A stretch of DNA of 64,000 nt, taken from Microbacterium protaetiae (GTDB taxonomy: Bacteria > Actinomycetota > Actinomycetes > Actinomycetales > Microbacteriaceae). The notes under the pieces are model-generated. The model was not told where the DNA came from. It saw nothing but the letters and a program-made list of their open reading frames with translations, and did no database searches. Shown piece by piece: positions 31,863 through 39,449 of the stretch (positions are counted from its first letter, which is position 1; each line of letters begins with the position of its first letter). The DNA lies in NCBI RefSeq assembly GCF_004135285.1, contig NZ_CP035494.1, forward strand, positions 2,852,001-2,916,000, given 5' to 3'. The translations under genes and the position numbers were made by a program.

Positions 31863-32684
31863 ATGATCGAGTTCCGCAACGTCACGAAGCAGTTCCCCGA
31901 CGGCACGCGTGCCGTACGGGACTTCAACCTCGTCATCCCTGCCCACAAGACCACGGTGTTCGTCGGATCGAGCGGCTGCGGCAAGACCACTCTGCTGCGC
32001 ATGATCAACCGCATGGTCGACGCGACCTCGGGGGCGATCGAGATCGACGGCGTCGACATCGCGTCGCGCCCGGCGGTGGCCCTGCGGCGCAGCATCGGGT
32101 ACGTCATGCAGAACGCGGGTCTGCTGCCGCACCAGAGCGTCGAAGACAATATCGCCACGGTGCCTGTTCTGCAGGGGATCAAGAAGAGGGATGCCCGAGC
32201 CCGGGCTCGTGAACTCATGCGCACGGTCGGTCTCGACGAGTCGTTGGCCCGGCGGTATCCCGGGCAGTTGTCCGGCGGTCAGCAGCAGCGTGTCGGCGTC
32301 GCGAGAGGACTGGCCGCCGACCCGAACATCCTGCTGATGGACGAACCGTTCGGAGCGGTCGATCCGATCGTGCGGGCCGAGCTGCAGCAAGAGCTCATTC
32401 GGCTGCAGAGCGAGATCGGCAAGACGATAGTGTTCGTCACGCACGACGTCGACGAGGCGTTCCTGCTCGGCGATCAGGTCGTGATCCTCGAGGTGGGCGC
32501 CCAGATCGCGCAGGTGGGCAGTCCGAGCGAGATCATCGAGGCCCCGGCCTCCGACTTCGTGGCGACCTTCATCGGGGCCGAGCGCGGCAGCCGCGCGTTG
32601 CGACTGAAGAAGACCGCACGTGGCACCGTGGTCGTCGACGCGCAGGGCCGCACGCAGGGAGCGCTCGTGGAGGAGCCCGGGTGA
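31863..32684 (+). CDS. Glycine betaine/choline-type ABC importer, ATPase
   Basis: 273 aa. Walker A GSSGCGKTTLLRMINRM, signature LSGGQQQRVGVARGL and Walker B NILLMDEPFGAVDP; the MINRM and EPFGAVDPIVR segments are typical of the OpuA/OpuB/OpuC (ProV) subgroup. It lacks the C-terminal CBS pair that senses ionic strength in OpuA-type proteins, ending soon after the nucleotide-binding domain. It energises the two permeases and lipoprotein that follow. ATG 31863 was chosen; it is linked by a GTGA overlap to the next gene. Confidence 0.93.
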   Translation: MIEFRNVTKQFPDGTRAVRDFNLVIPAHKTTVFVGSSGCGKTTLLRMINRMVDATSGAIEIDGVDIASRPAVALRRSIGYVMQNAGLLPHQSVEDNIATVPVLQGIKKRDARARARELMRTVGLDESLARRYPGQLSGGQQQRVGVARGLAADPNILLMDEPFGAVDPIVRAELQQELIRLQSEIGKTIVFVTHDVDEAFLLGDQVVILEVGAQIAQVGSPSEIIEAPASDFVATFIGAERGSRALRLKKTARGTVVVDAQGRTQGALVEEPG

Positions 32685-33358
32685 GCTGGGTCGCCGACAA
32701 TCTCGGACTGATCCTTGAGCTGTCGCTGCAGCATCTGCGGCACAGCCTTATTCCCATCGTGCTGGGCTTCGCGATCTCGGTTCCGCTGGGCTGGGTCGCC
32801 TGGCGGTATCGCCTCGTGCGCGGCCCGCTGCTGGTGGTGACCGGGCTGCTCTACACGATCCCGTCACTGGCGCTGCTGGCGCTGCTGCCGGTGATCCTGG
32901 GCACGAGCTACATCAGCGACGTCAATCTCATCGTGGCGCTGACGCTGTACGCCGTCGCGCTGATGGTCCGCTCCGTCGCCGACGGACTGGCCTCGGTCGA
33001 CGACGATGTGCGCCTCGCATCCGTCGCCATGGGGTACGGTCCGTGGCGCCGATTCTTCACCGTGGACTTTCCACTCGCCGGTCCCGTCATCCTCGCCGGC
33101 ACCCGGGTCATGGCCTCGAGCACCATAGCACTGGCCACCGTGGGCATCCTCGTCGGCGTCGAGAACCTCGGCTACCTGTTCACGAACGGGCTGCAGCGGC
33201 GCATTCTCATCGAGGTGTTCGCGGGCATCGTGGCGGTCGTCATCATCGCCGTGATCGTCGATGCCCTGCTCGTCCTGCTGGGTCGGGCGCTCATGCCCTG
33301 GGCACACCCCGCCCGTCGTCACGCTCTCGCCGTGCGCACCCGGGAGGCGATCGCATGA
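32681..33358 (+). CDS. Osmoprotectant ABC importer, permease 1
   Basis: 225 aa, five to six membrane segments. The inner-membrane binding-protein-dependent motif lies around AVALMVRSVADGLASVDDDVRLASVAMGYGPW, and GTRVMASSTIALATVGILVG resembles OpuCB/OpuBB. It pairs with the next permease to form a heterodimeric channel. It overlaps both neighbours by 4 bp. Confidence 0.92.
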   Translation: MSWVADNLGLILELSLQHLRHSLIPIVLGFAISVPLGWVAWRYRLVRGPLLVVTGLLYTIPSLALLALLPVILGTSYISDVNLIVALTLYAVALMVRSVADGLASVDDDVRLASVAMGYGPWRRFFTVDFPLAGPVILAGTRVMASSTIALATVGILVGVENLGYLFTNGLQRRILIEVFAGIVAVVIIAVIVDALLVLLGRALMPWAHPARRHALAVRTREAIA

Positions 33359-34068
33359 GTTTCATCATCGACGCCATCCGCTGGATCTTCTCCGGCGAGC
33401 TGTCGGGCACCGATCCGATTCCGGTGGCCATCGGCATCCATCTGCTGTTCACCCTGGTGTCGGTTCTCGTGGCCATCGTCATCGCCGTGCCGCTGGGGTG
33501 GCTGATCGGACACACCGGCCGGGGGAGGGATATCGCTGTGGCCGTCTCGGGCGCCGCGCGCGCGATTCCGTCGTTCGGGCTGTTCATCCTGCTTGTCTTG
33601 CTGATGGGCGTCATCCACAAGCCCGAGGCCGCCGTCGTCACGTTCGTGATCCTGGGCATCCCTTCGATCCTGGCCGGTGCCTACGCCGGCTTCGAGGCCA
33701 TCGACCGGTCGGTGATCGACGCGGGGCGTGCGATGGGGATGACGCCCTGGCAGGTGCTCTGGCGCATCGAGGTGCCCCTTGGTCTTCCGCTGCTGGTCGC
33801 CGGCATCCGCTCGGCCGTGCTGCAGGTGGTGGCCACCGTGACGATCGCCGCCTATGTGGGCATCGGCGGCCTCGGCCAATACATCATCACCGGCCTTCCG
33901 CTGCGCAAGCTCGACATGGTGCTCGGCGGAGCCATCATCGTCGCCGTGCTCGCCCTCGCGCTCGACGGGCTCTTCGCCCTGGCGCAGCGGGCCTCGACCC
34001 CGCGCGCCCTGCGTGGCGGCCGGCCGCGGCATCCCGAACCTGCGCGACTCGAAGCAGTCGCCGCCTGA
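33355..34068 (+). CDS. Osmoprotectant ABC importer, permease 2
   Basis: 237 aa, about six membrane segments. GAARAIPSFGLFILLVLLMG near the N-terminus and the EAA-type loop FEAIDRSVIDAGRAMGMTPWQ are characteristic of OpuCD/OpuBD-like permeases. ATG 33355 overlaps the previous stop (ATGA). The C-terminal tail is Arg/Pro-rich. Confidence 0.92.
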   Translation: MSFIIDAIRWIFSGELSGTDPIPVAIGIHLLFTLVSVLVAIVIAVPLGWLIGHTGRGRDIAVAVSGAARAIPSFGLFILLVLLMGVIHKPEAAVVTFVILGIPSILAGAYAGFEAIDRSVIDAGRAMGMTPWQVLWRIEVPLGLPLLVAGIRSAVLQVVATVTIAAYVGIGGLGQYIITGLPLRKLDMVLGGAIIVAVLALALDGLFALAQRASTPRALRGGRPRHPEPARLEAVAA

Positions 34069-34090
34069 ACCCCGAGAGAAGGAGAATCAC

Positions 34091-35002
34091 ATGCTCTCTG
34101 CACGAAAAACCCTCGCCATCGCCGCCGCCTTCGTGGGCGCGGTCGTGGCGCTGTCCGGATGCGCGTCGAACAACCCACTCGACGAGCCGACGAAAGGCAC
34201 TGCGGGCGGTGACGCGGCGACGATAGTGGTCGGCTCACAGTCGTATCCCTCCAACGAGACGATTGCCGAGATCTACGCGCAGGCGCTTGAGGGCGCCGGC
34301 ATGAAGGTCGACCGCAAGTTCAGCATCGGCCAGCGCGACGCCTATATGCCGGCGCTGGAAAGCGGTGAGATCCAAGTGTTCCCCGAGTACACCGGCAACC
34401 TGTTGCAGTTCCTCGACAAAGACGCCACCGCCACTGCCCCTGACGACGTGTATGCCGCGCTGAAAGACGCGTTGCCCGACTCGCTGGCCGTGCTCGACAT
34501 GGCCACGGCCACCGATCAGGACTCGTACACGGTGACCAAGGCGTTCGCCGACAAGTACCAGCTGACCTCGATCGCCGACCTGGCGAACGTCACCGAGAAG
34601 CTGACCCTCGGAGGCAACCCCGAGTTGGCCGATCGGCCCTATGGGCCGAAGGGTCTGAAGAGTATCTACGGCATCGACATCGGCTTCAAGGGCACCGGAG
34701 ACACCACCGTCGAAGACCTCGTCGCCGGCACCGTGAACGTCGCCGACGTGTATACGTCCGACCCGCGCATCCAGACCGACGACCTCGTCGTGCTGAACGA
34801 CCCGAAGGGTATGATCCTGGCTTCGAATGTGGTGCCGGTGGTCAGCACGACGGTGCAGGACAAAGTCGCCGACGTACTCAATGCTGTGCAGGCCAAGCTC
34901 ACGCCCGAAGCGCTCGTCGACATGAACGTGCAGAACACGGTGGACAAGAAGTCGTCAGCCGACATCGCCAAGGCGTTCCTGTCCGACAACGGTCTGAATT
35001 GA
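34091..35002 (+). CDS. Osmoprotectant-binding lipoprotein
   Basis: 303 aa. The lipoprotein signal peptide ends in VVALSGCAS, with the acylated Cys at about residue 25. The mature part has TIVVGSQSYPSNETIAEIYAQ and ALESGEIQVFPEYTGNLLQF, typical of the OpuCC/ProX-like quaternary-amine-binding family. It delivers glycine betaine, choline or a related solute to the two permeases. A strong GAAGGAG site precedes the ATG. A strong hairpin follows the stop. Confidence 0.93.
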   Translation: MLSARKTLAIAAAFVGAVVALSGCASNNPLDEPTKGTAGGDAATIVVGSQSYPSNETIAEIYAQALEGAGMKVDRKFSIGQRDAYMPALESGEIQVFPEYTGNLLQFLDKDATATAPDDVYAALKDALPDSLAVLDMATATDQDSYTVTKAFADKYQLTSIADLANVTEKLTLGGNPELADRPYGPKGLKSIYGIDIGFKGTGDTTVEDLVAGTVNVADVYTSDPRIQTDDLVVLNDPKGMILASNVVPVVSTTVQDKVADVLNAVQAKLTPEALVDMNVQNTVDKKSSADIAKAFLSDNGLN

Positions 35003-35004
35003 AC

Positions 35005-35063
35005 GCATCACCCCGCCGCCGCCGTTTCGAGGGGAACACGGTTCGGCGGCAGCGGGGTGATGC
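35005..35063 (+). terminator. Terminator hairpin after the osmoprotectant operon
   Basis: A 12-bp outer stem (35005-35016 with 35052-35063), one mismatch and a 7-bp inner stem (35018-35024 with 35044-35050) surround a 19-nt loop. It starts 3 nt after the stop codon and lies between convergent genes, so it could act on both strands. There is no T tract. Confidence 0.7.
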
Positions 35064-35082
35064 GCCTGTCAACGGGCGGCGC

Positions 35083-35661
35083 TCAGACGGCGAGTGACCA
35101 GCCCAGCGAGAAGTTGAACGCGACGGCGACCATCAGGTACATCAGCCACAACCCCGTGACGATGTGCCAGAAGCCCAGTGCGCGTTCTGCCCACTTCATT
35201 CCGATGGCAGCGAAGAAGTCCGACAGGTAGATGAGCGCGAGGCCCAGGAACAGCAGACCCACCGGCCAGTCTCCGGCCGTGAAGAACACGACCAGGCCCA
35301 CGACCGAGATGATGAAGAACGCCACGCACATTCCCGCGTTGGGGCGGGGGTCATTGCCGCGGTAGCGGTTGTAGCCGATGGCGAACCAGTGAATGCCATA
35401 GGCAGAGAACGCGAGCGCGGCCATGTACAGCGGTGCTTCGTTGAACACTTGGAACCATGACAGCCCGACGAACAGGATGATGCCTGTCACGAACTGACAG
35501 AATCCGGGCAACCAGATGCCCCAGATGCCGGTGGCGCGATCGACCCGTTCGTCTCGTGGCGGCCACCCGAACAGCTCTTGCGGGCCATAGATCAGGTAGC
35601 CGGTCCCGAGTCCGAAGAAACCGAGGGCCAGGGGCGGGAACATCGATACGGCGAATTGCAT
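35083..35661 (-). CDS. Six-segment membrane protein, GPR1/FUN34/YaaH-like
   Basis: 192 aa, about six membrane helices. The start FPPLALGFFGLGTGYLI, the middle GFCQFVTGIILF ... AFSAYGIHWFAIG and the C-terminal pattern resemble acetate/succinate channels of the GPR1/FUN34/YaaH (SatP) family, although the exact NPAPLGL motif is replaced. An AmiS/UreI-type channel is the main alternative because the topology is alike. AGAAGG lies before the ATG. Downstream of the ABC-F gene on the same strand, but an 82-nt gap suggests its own promoter. Confidence 0.6.
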   Translation of the reverse strand: MQFAVSMFPPLALGFFGLGTGYLIYGPQELFGWPPRDERVDRATGIWGIWLPGFCQFVTGIILFVGLSWFQVFNEAPLYMAALAFSAYGIHWFAIGYNRYRGNDPRPNAGMCVAFFIISVVGLVVFFTAGDWPVGLLFLGLALIYLSDFFAAIGMKWAERALGFWHIVTGLWLMYLMVAVAFNFSLGWSLAV

Positions 35662-35743
35662 GATGAACCTTCTTCGATGAGAGTCCCCTCATGCACATGG
35701 TGACCCCGTCCGCGGTGAAGTTCAAGGGACCACGCGGGGCGTG

Positions 35744-37555
35744 TCAGCTTTCCAGCGCCTCCGAAAGCTCCAGCCAGCGCTCTTCGAGCGTGGCGCTTTC
35801 GCCGGTGAGTGCTTCGCGCTGCCGCTGCAGGCTGATCAACGCGTCGTAGTCATCGTGCGCGGTGGCAAGACGTTCGTCGACCGCGGCGATCTCGCCCTCA
35901 AGCTTGTGCAGCCGCCGATCGATCGAGGCGACCTCCTTCTCGGCGGTGCGTCGGTCGGCGCCGGTCAGACCGAGTGCCGGCGCAGCGGCATCCTGCCTTG
36001 TCACCGGCGCCGGACGTGACCGCTGATCGGCACGCAACCGCAGGTACTCGTCTACGCCCCCCGGAAGATGACGGAAACGACCGTCGAGAATTCCATACTG
36101 CTGGTCGGTCACCCGCTCGAGGAAGTACCGGTCGTGCGAGACGACCAGAAGCGTGCCCGGCCACGAGTCGAGAAGTTCTTCCATCGCCGCGAGCATGTCG
36201 GTGTCGAGGTCGTTTGTGGGCTCGTCGAGGATCAGCACGTTCGGCTGGCTCAGCAGCACGAGCAGCAGCTGCAGCCGACGCTTCTGGCCACCCGAGAGAT
36301 CCTTGACCGGGGTGGACAGCTGGGCGCTGGAGAACCCCATGCGCTCCAGCAGCTGACCCGGCGTGAGCTCGGCCGCCTTCGACCCCGTGCCGAACGTGTA
36401 GGTGGTGCGCAAGGCCTCGAGCACCAGCCGCACCGGCTTGTGCAGATGCTCGTCGAGCTCGTCCATGCGTTGCGAGAGGGCGGCCACCTGTACGGTCCTG
36501 CCGTGCTTGACGCGCCCCGAGGTGGGCGCGACCCGGCCGTCGACGAGCCCGAGCAGCGTGGACTTTCCGGCGCCGTTGACACCGAGGATGCCGGTGCGCT
36601 CGCCCGGTGCGATGCGCCACTGCACATCGTGCAGCACTTCGCGCGGCGCACCGGTGTCGGGGTCGGGGTAGCTCACCGACGCTCCGAGCAGATCGACGAC
36701 GTCCTTTCCGAGCCGCGCGGTGGCCAGGGCCTGCAACGCCACGTTGTCGCGCAGCGGCGGCACGTCGGCGATGAGGGCGTTGGCCGCGTCGATGTGGAAC
36801 TTGGGCTTCGAGGTGCGCGCGGGCGCTCCGCGGCGCAGCCAGGCGAGCTCGCGGCGGGCGAGGTTCTGCCGGCGCTGCTCGATGGTGGCAGCCTGACGGT
36901 CGCGCTCGACGCGCTGCAGGATGTATGCGGCATAGCCGCCCTCGAACGGCTCGACGGTGCGGTCGTGGACCTCCCAGGTGGCCGTGCACACCTCGTCGAG
37001 GAACCACCGGTCGTGGGTGACGACCAGCAGCGCACCGGCGTGTGCCGGCCAGCGCGAGCGCATGTGCGTCGCGAGCCAGGAGATGCCCTCGACATCGAGG
37101 TGGTTGGTCGGCTCGTCGAGGGCTATCACGTCGAGATCCTGCGCCAGAAGCGCGGCCAGCGCGACACGCCGGCGCTGGCCGCCCGACAGTATCCCGATTC
37201 GTCCATCCCACGGCAGATCGGCCACCAGACCCGCGATGATGTCGCGCACCCGTGCGTCACCGGCCCATTCGTGCTCGGCGAGATCGCCGACGATTGCGTG
37301 CCCCACCGTCTCGTCATCGCTGAGGGTGTCCTGCTGCTCGAGAACCCCGATGCGCACGCCGCCGCGCACGGTGACCCGGCCGCCGTCGGGTTCGACGTGC
37401 CCGGTGAGCATCCCCAACAGCGACGACTTGCCGTCGCCGTTGCGACCGACGATGCCGATACGGTCGCCCTCGTCGACGCCGAGGCTGATCGAATCGAAGA
37501 CGACCCGGGTGGGGTATTCCAGATGCAGGGATTCGCCCCCGAGAAGATGTGCCAT
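35744..37555 (-). CDS. ABC-F family ATPase, Uup-like
   Basis: 603 aa with two ABC ATPase domains and no membrane segment. First domain: GRNGDGKSSLLG, LSGGQRRRVALA, ALDEPTNHLD. Second domain: GVNGAGKSTLLG, LSGGQKRRLQLL, ILDEPTNDLD. A charged linker joins them, and a C-terminal coiled coil (about 540-600) is as in Uup. ABC-F proteins act on the ribosome or on branched DNA; the coiled-coil tail favours Uup/EttA-type housekeeping over antibiotic protection, but resistance cannot be excluded. A TAGCCT box 9 nt before the ATG suggests a near-leaderless start. Confidence 0.93.
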   Translation of the reverse strand: MAHLLGGESLHLEYPTRVVFDSISLGVDEGDRIGIVGRNGDGKSSLLGMLTGHVEPDGGRVTVRGGVRIGVLEQQDTLSDDETVGHAIVGDLAEHEWAGDARVRDIIAGLVADLPWDGRIGILSGGQRRRVALAALLAQDLDVIALDEPTNHLDVEGISWLATHMRSRWPAHAGALLVVTHDRWFLDEVCTATWEVHDRTVEPFEGGYAAYILQRVERDRQAATIEQRRQNLARRELAWLRRGAPARTSKPKFHIDAANALIADVPPLRDNVALQALATARLGKDVVDLLGASVSYPDPDTGAPREVLHDVQWRIAPGERTGILGVNGAGKSTLLGLVDGRVAPTSGRVKHGRTVQVAALSQRMDELDEHLHKPVRLVLEALRTTYTFGTGSKAAELTPGQLLERMGFSSAQLSTPVKDLSGGQKRRLQLLLVLLSQPNVLILDEPTNDLDTDMLAAMEELLDSWPGTLLVVSHDRYFLERVTDQQYGILDGRFRHLPGGVDEYLRLRADQRSRPAPVTRQDAAAPALGLTGADRRTAEKEVASIDRRLHKLEGEIAAVDERLATAHDDYDALISLQRQREALTGESATLEERWLELSEALES

Positions 37556-37593
37556 ATCGTTCTCAGGCTAGGGCACCCGGCTGTGCCGATCCT

Positions 37594-37893
37594 TCAGACG
37601 ACGGGTTCGATCGCCATTCGCACTGTCTCGCCCAGGTCCACGCCCTCGCGCCGGCGAATCGCCTGCTTGATCGCGAGCACGTAGGTGCCGTCGGATTCGG
37701 GAAAGATCGATGTCTGCCAGCGCGACGAGCCGAGCGAAGCGGTGATCTTCACCGAGTCGAAGCCGCCGCGTGGCAGCGGCATGTCGTGGATCTCTTCAGA
37801 GATCTCGGGCGGCACGCGGGCGAACACCCACAGTTCACGCCGTGCCGCCCAGCGGAACAGCGTGCACTCGAACTCGTACCGGATTCCGGCCAT
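37594..37893 (-). CDS. DUF1905 domain protein
   Basis: 99 aa. RYEFECTLFRW, WVFARVPPEISEEI, GGFDSVKITASLGSSRWQTSIFP and YVLAIKQAIRR match the DUF1905 small beta-barrel family of unknown function. ATG 37893 is chosen because a TACAGT box lies exactly 6 nt upstream. Longer frames run into the next gene. Confidence 0.88.
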   Translation of the reverse strand: MAGIRYEFECTLFRWAARRELWVFARVPPEISEEIHDMPLPRGGFDSVKITASLGSSRWQTSIFPESDGTYVLAIKQAIRRREGVDLGETVRMAIEPVV

Positions 37894-37899
37894 TCGCCC

Positions 37900-37905
37900 A
37901 CTGTA
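37900..37905 (-). promoter_or_regulatory. Predicted -10 (TACAGT) of DUF1905 gene
   Basis: On the minus strand TACAGT is followed by 6 nt and then ATG 37893, the same layout as rsmA, with the same hexamer. Confidence 0.6.
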
Positions 37906-37916
37906 GCCAGAACGGC

Positions 37917-38084
37917 TCAGTCGCCCTCGCGCCGGGTGCCGCCGCACCGCCAGCACGCGGTGCCCGGTGCTCCCTCGATCATCGCCCCGCACTCGGCGCA
38001 CAGCGCGGGCAGCCAGCACGCGGCATCCCCGCCTTCAGGCTCCATGATCAGCGGCTCGTGCCGCATCCGCTCGTCATCGCCCAT
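37917..38084 (-). CDS. Small zinc-ribbon protein
   Basis: 55 aa (62 aa if ATG 38105 is used). It has two Cys-x-x-Cys knuckles, ALCAECGAMI and TACWRCGGTR, 15 residues apart, preceded by another Cys in AACWLP. It probably binds one zinc. It may be a protein- or nucleic-acid-binding adaptor; nothing more can be said. A CATGAT hexamer lies 6 nt before ATG 38084, a weak version of the leaderless pattern. It is divergent from the flavin-reductase-like gene. Confidence 0.6.
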   Translation of the reverse strand: MGDDERMRHEPLIMEPEGGDAACWLPALCAECGAMIEGAPGTACWRCGGTRREGD

Positions 38085-38133
38085 GTGTTCATCATGCGCC
38101 GTCATACCGGGCCGCGGGCGGGCGCACCGCTGA

Positions 38134-38139
38134 TATTTT
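38134..38139 (+). promoter_or_regulatory. Predicted -10 (TATTTT) of flavin-reductase-like gene
   Basis: TATTTT lies 6 nt before ATG 38146 in an otherwise very GC-rich gap. No ribosome site is present. Confidence 0.55.
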
Positions 38140-38145
38140 CGCATC

Positions 38146-38808
38146 ATGACCGCCGACCCCTCCGCCGACCCCTCCGCTGCCACCTCCATCGAGACGCACA
38201 TCGTCGCGCACCCGCACGTGCTCTACGTGGGCACGCCCGCCTACCTCATCGCGTCGACGAACTCGGATGGCACTCCCAACCTGGCGGCGGCATCGTCGCA
38301 TTGGGCCCTGGGCGACATGCTGTGCCTGGGTCTGGAGGCCGCAGGACAGACGGCGCAGAACATCGCCGATCGCCCCGGGATCACGGTCAACTTCCCCTCT
38401 GCGCCGCTGTGGCCTGCTCTTGTGCGACTGTCGCACCTGACCGGGCGCCATCCGGTTCCGGCGGACAAGAGCAAGCGTTACCGGTTCGAGAAGGACAAGT
38501 TCGGCGCCGCCCAGCTCACGCCGCAGGCCTCAGAGCTCGTCGACGCGCCCCGCGTGCAGGAATGCGCGCTGCAGTTCGAAGCGACCGTGCGCCGCATGAC
38601 GCCCGGACTGGACGGCGGATACTTCATGGTCGAGGCGCAGGTGCTGCGCGTGCATGCCGACCCCGCCCTCGTGCCGGAGGGCACAGGCGAGATCGATCCG
38701 AGGGTGTGGCATCCGCTCATCTACGCTTTTCGGCACTTCTTCGATCGCGGCCCGGAGGCGGGCTGGCTGGACTCGAGCCGCTGGGCCCCGCCGCCGGTCA
38801 TCGACTGA
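38146..38808 (+). CDS. Flavin reductase-like FMN-binding protein
   Basis: 220 aa split-barrel domain. LYVGTPAYLIASTNSDGTPNL, then ASSHWALGDMLCLGLE, TAQNIADRPGITVNFPS and LTGRHPVP are typical of the flavin-reductase-like family that binds FMN and reduces it or a flavoenzyme partner. The partner is not encoded nearby. The gene abuts the convergent MarR gene with no gap between stops, and that regulator may control it. Confidence 0.85.
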   Translation: MTADPSADPSAATSIETHIVAHPHVLYVGTPAYLIASTNSDGTPNLAAASSHWALGDMLCLGLEAAGQTAQNIADRPGITVNFPSAPLWPALVRLSHLTGRHPVPADKSKRYRFEKDKFGAAQLTPQASELVDAPRVQECALQFEATVRRMTPGLDGGYFMVEAQVLRVHADPALVPEGTGEIDPRVWHPLIYAFRHFFDRGPEAGWLDSSRWAPPPVID

Positions 38809-39306
38809 TCAGGTGTCAAAGCCGAGGCTGAGCTTGCGCAGCAGTGCGGCGAGCCGGTCACGGTCGGTGCGTGAGAGTCGTGCGAGCAGCACGGCCTCGG
38901 CGTCGACGAGCCGTGTGATGGCGGCATCCACGCGGATCTTCCCGTCGGGGGTGAGCACGACCAGAATGCTGCGTCCGTCGGCAGGATCGGCCTCGCGGTG
39001 CACCAGCCGCCGGCCCACGAGCCGGTCGATCCGGTTGGTCATGGTGCCTGACGAGACGAGTGTCTGCTGCAGCAGCTGCTTGGGTGTGAGCTGGAACGGC
39101 TCGCCGGCGCGGCGCAGTGCCGAGAGCACGTCCCACTCCCACGGTTCCAGCTCGCTGCGGCGAAAGGCATCGCGGCGCGCGTGGTCGAGGTGCCGAGAGA
39201 GCCGGTCGACCCGAGAGAGAACTTCGAGCGGAGAGAAGTCGAGATCGGGCCGTTGCCGGTTCCATGCCTCCACGATCCGATCGACCTCGTCGCTGAGCTG
39301 CGCCAT
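38809..39306 (-). CDS. MarR family transcriptional regulator
   Basis: 165 aa winged-helix repressor. EWDVLSALRRAGEPFQLTPKQLL and SSGTMTNRIDRLVGRRLVHREADPADGRSILVVLTPDG are the recognition helix and wing. Such proteins sense phenolics, drugs or oxidants. ATG 39306 is preferred. Upstream lies GAGAAT 6 nt before the ATG. It converges tightly with the FMN-binding gene and diverges from tRNA-Gln. Confidence 0.92.
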   Translation of the reverse strand: MAQLSDEVDRIVEAWNRQRPDLDFSPLEVLSRVDRLSRHLDHARRDAFRRSELEPWEWDVLSALRRAGEPFQLTPKQLLQQTLVSSGTMTNRIDRLVGRRLVHREADPADGRSILVVLTPDGKIRVDAAITRLVDAEAVLLARLSRTDRDRLAALLRKLSLGFDT

Positions 39307-39376
39307 GGTTCCATTCTCACCTAGCAAGCGTGACGTTTCTGATCTGGCAGACTTGATGAGGCCGCAGTCGCGGCGG

Positions 39377-39448
39377 TCCGCCGTGGTGTAATGGCAGCAC
39401 GACAGCCTTTGGAGCTGTGAGGTCTAGGTTCGAATCCTGGCGGCGGAG
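39377..39448 (+). tRNA. trnQ: tRNA-Gln (anticodon TTG)
   Basis: A 72-nt cloverleaf. Acceptor TCCGCCG pairs with CGGCGGA (39441-39447), discriminator G at 39448. The anticodon stem ACAGC/GCTGT carries loop CTTTGGA, anticodon TTG (Gln, CAA). The T-arm contains GGTTCGAATCC. No CCA is encoded. Only one base separates the tRNA end from the glmU ATG. Confidence 0.97.
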
Positions 39449-39449
39449 C

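Noticed and set aside
31863..32684. Truncation of the osmoprotectant ATPase because it lacks CBS domains
   Set aside because: The ATPase domain is complete and the stop overlaps the next gene in normal operon fashion; many family members lack CBS domains.
35744..37555. Antibiotic-resistance ABC-F protein
   Set aside because: Uup-like C-terminal coiled coil and core-genome setting favour a housekeeping role; no resistance context is seen.
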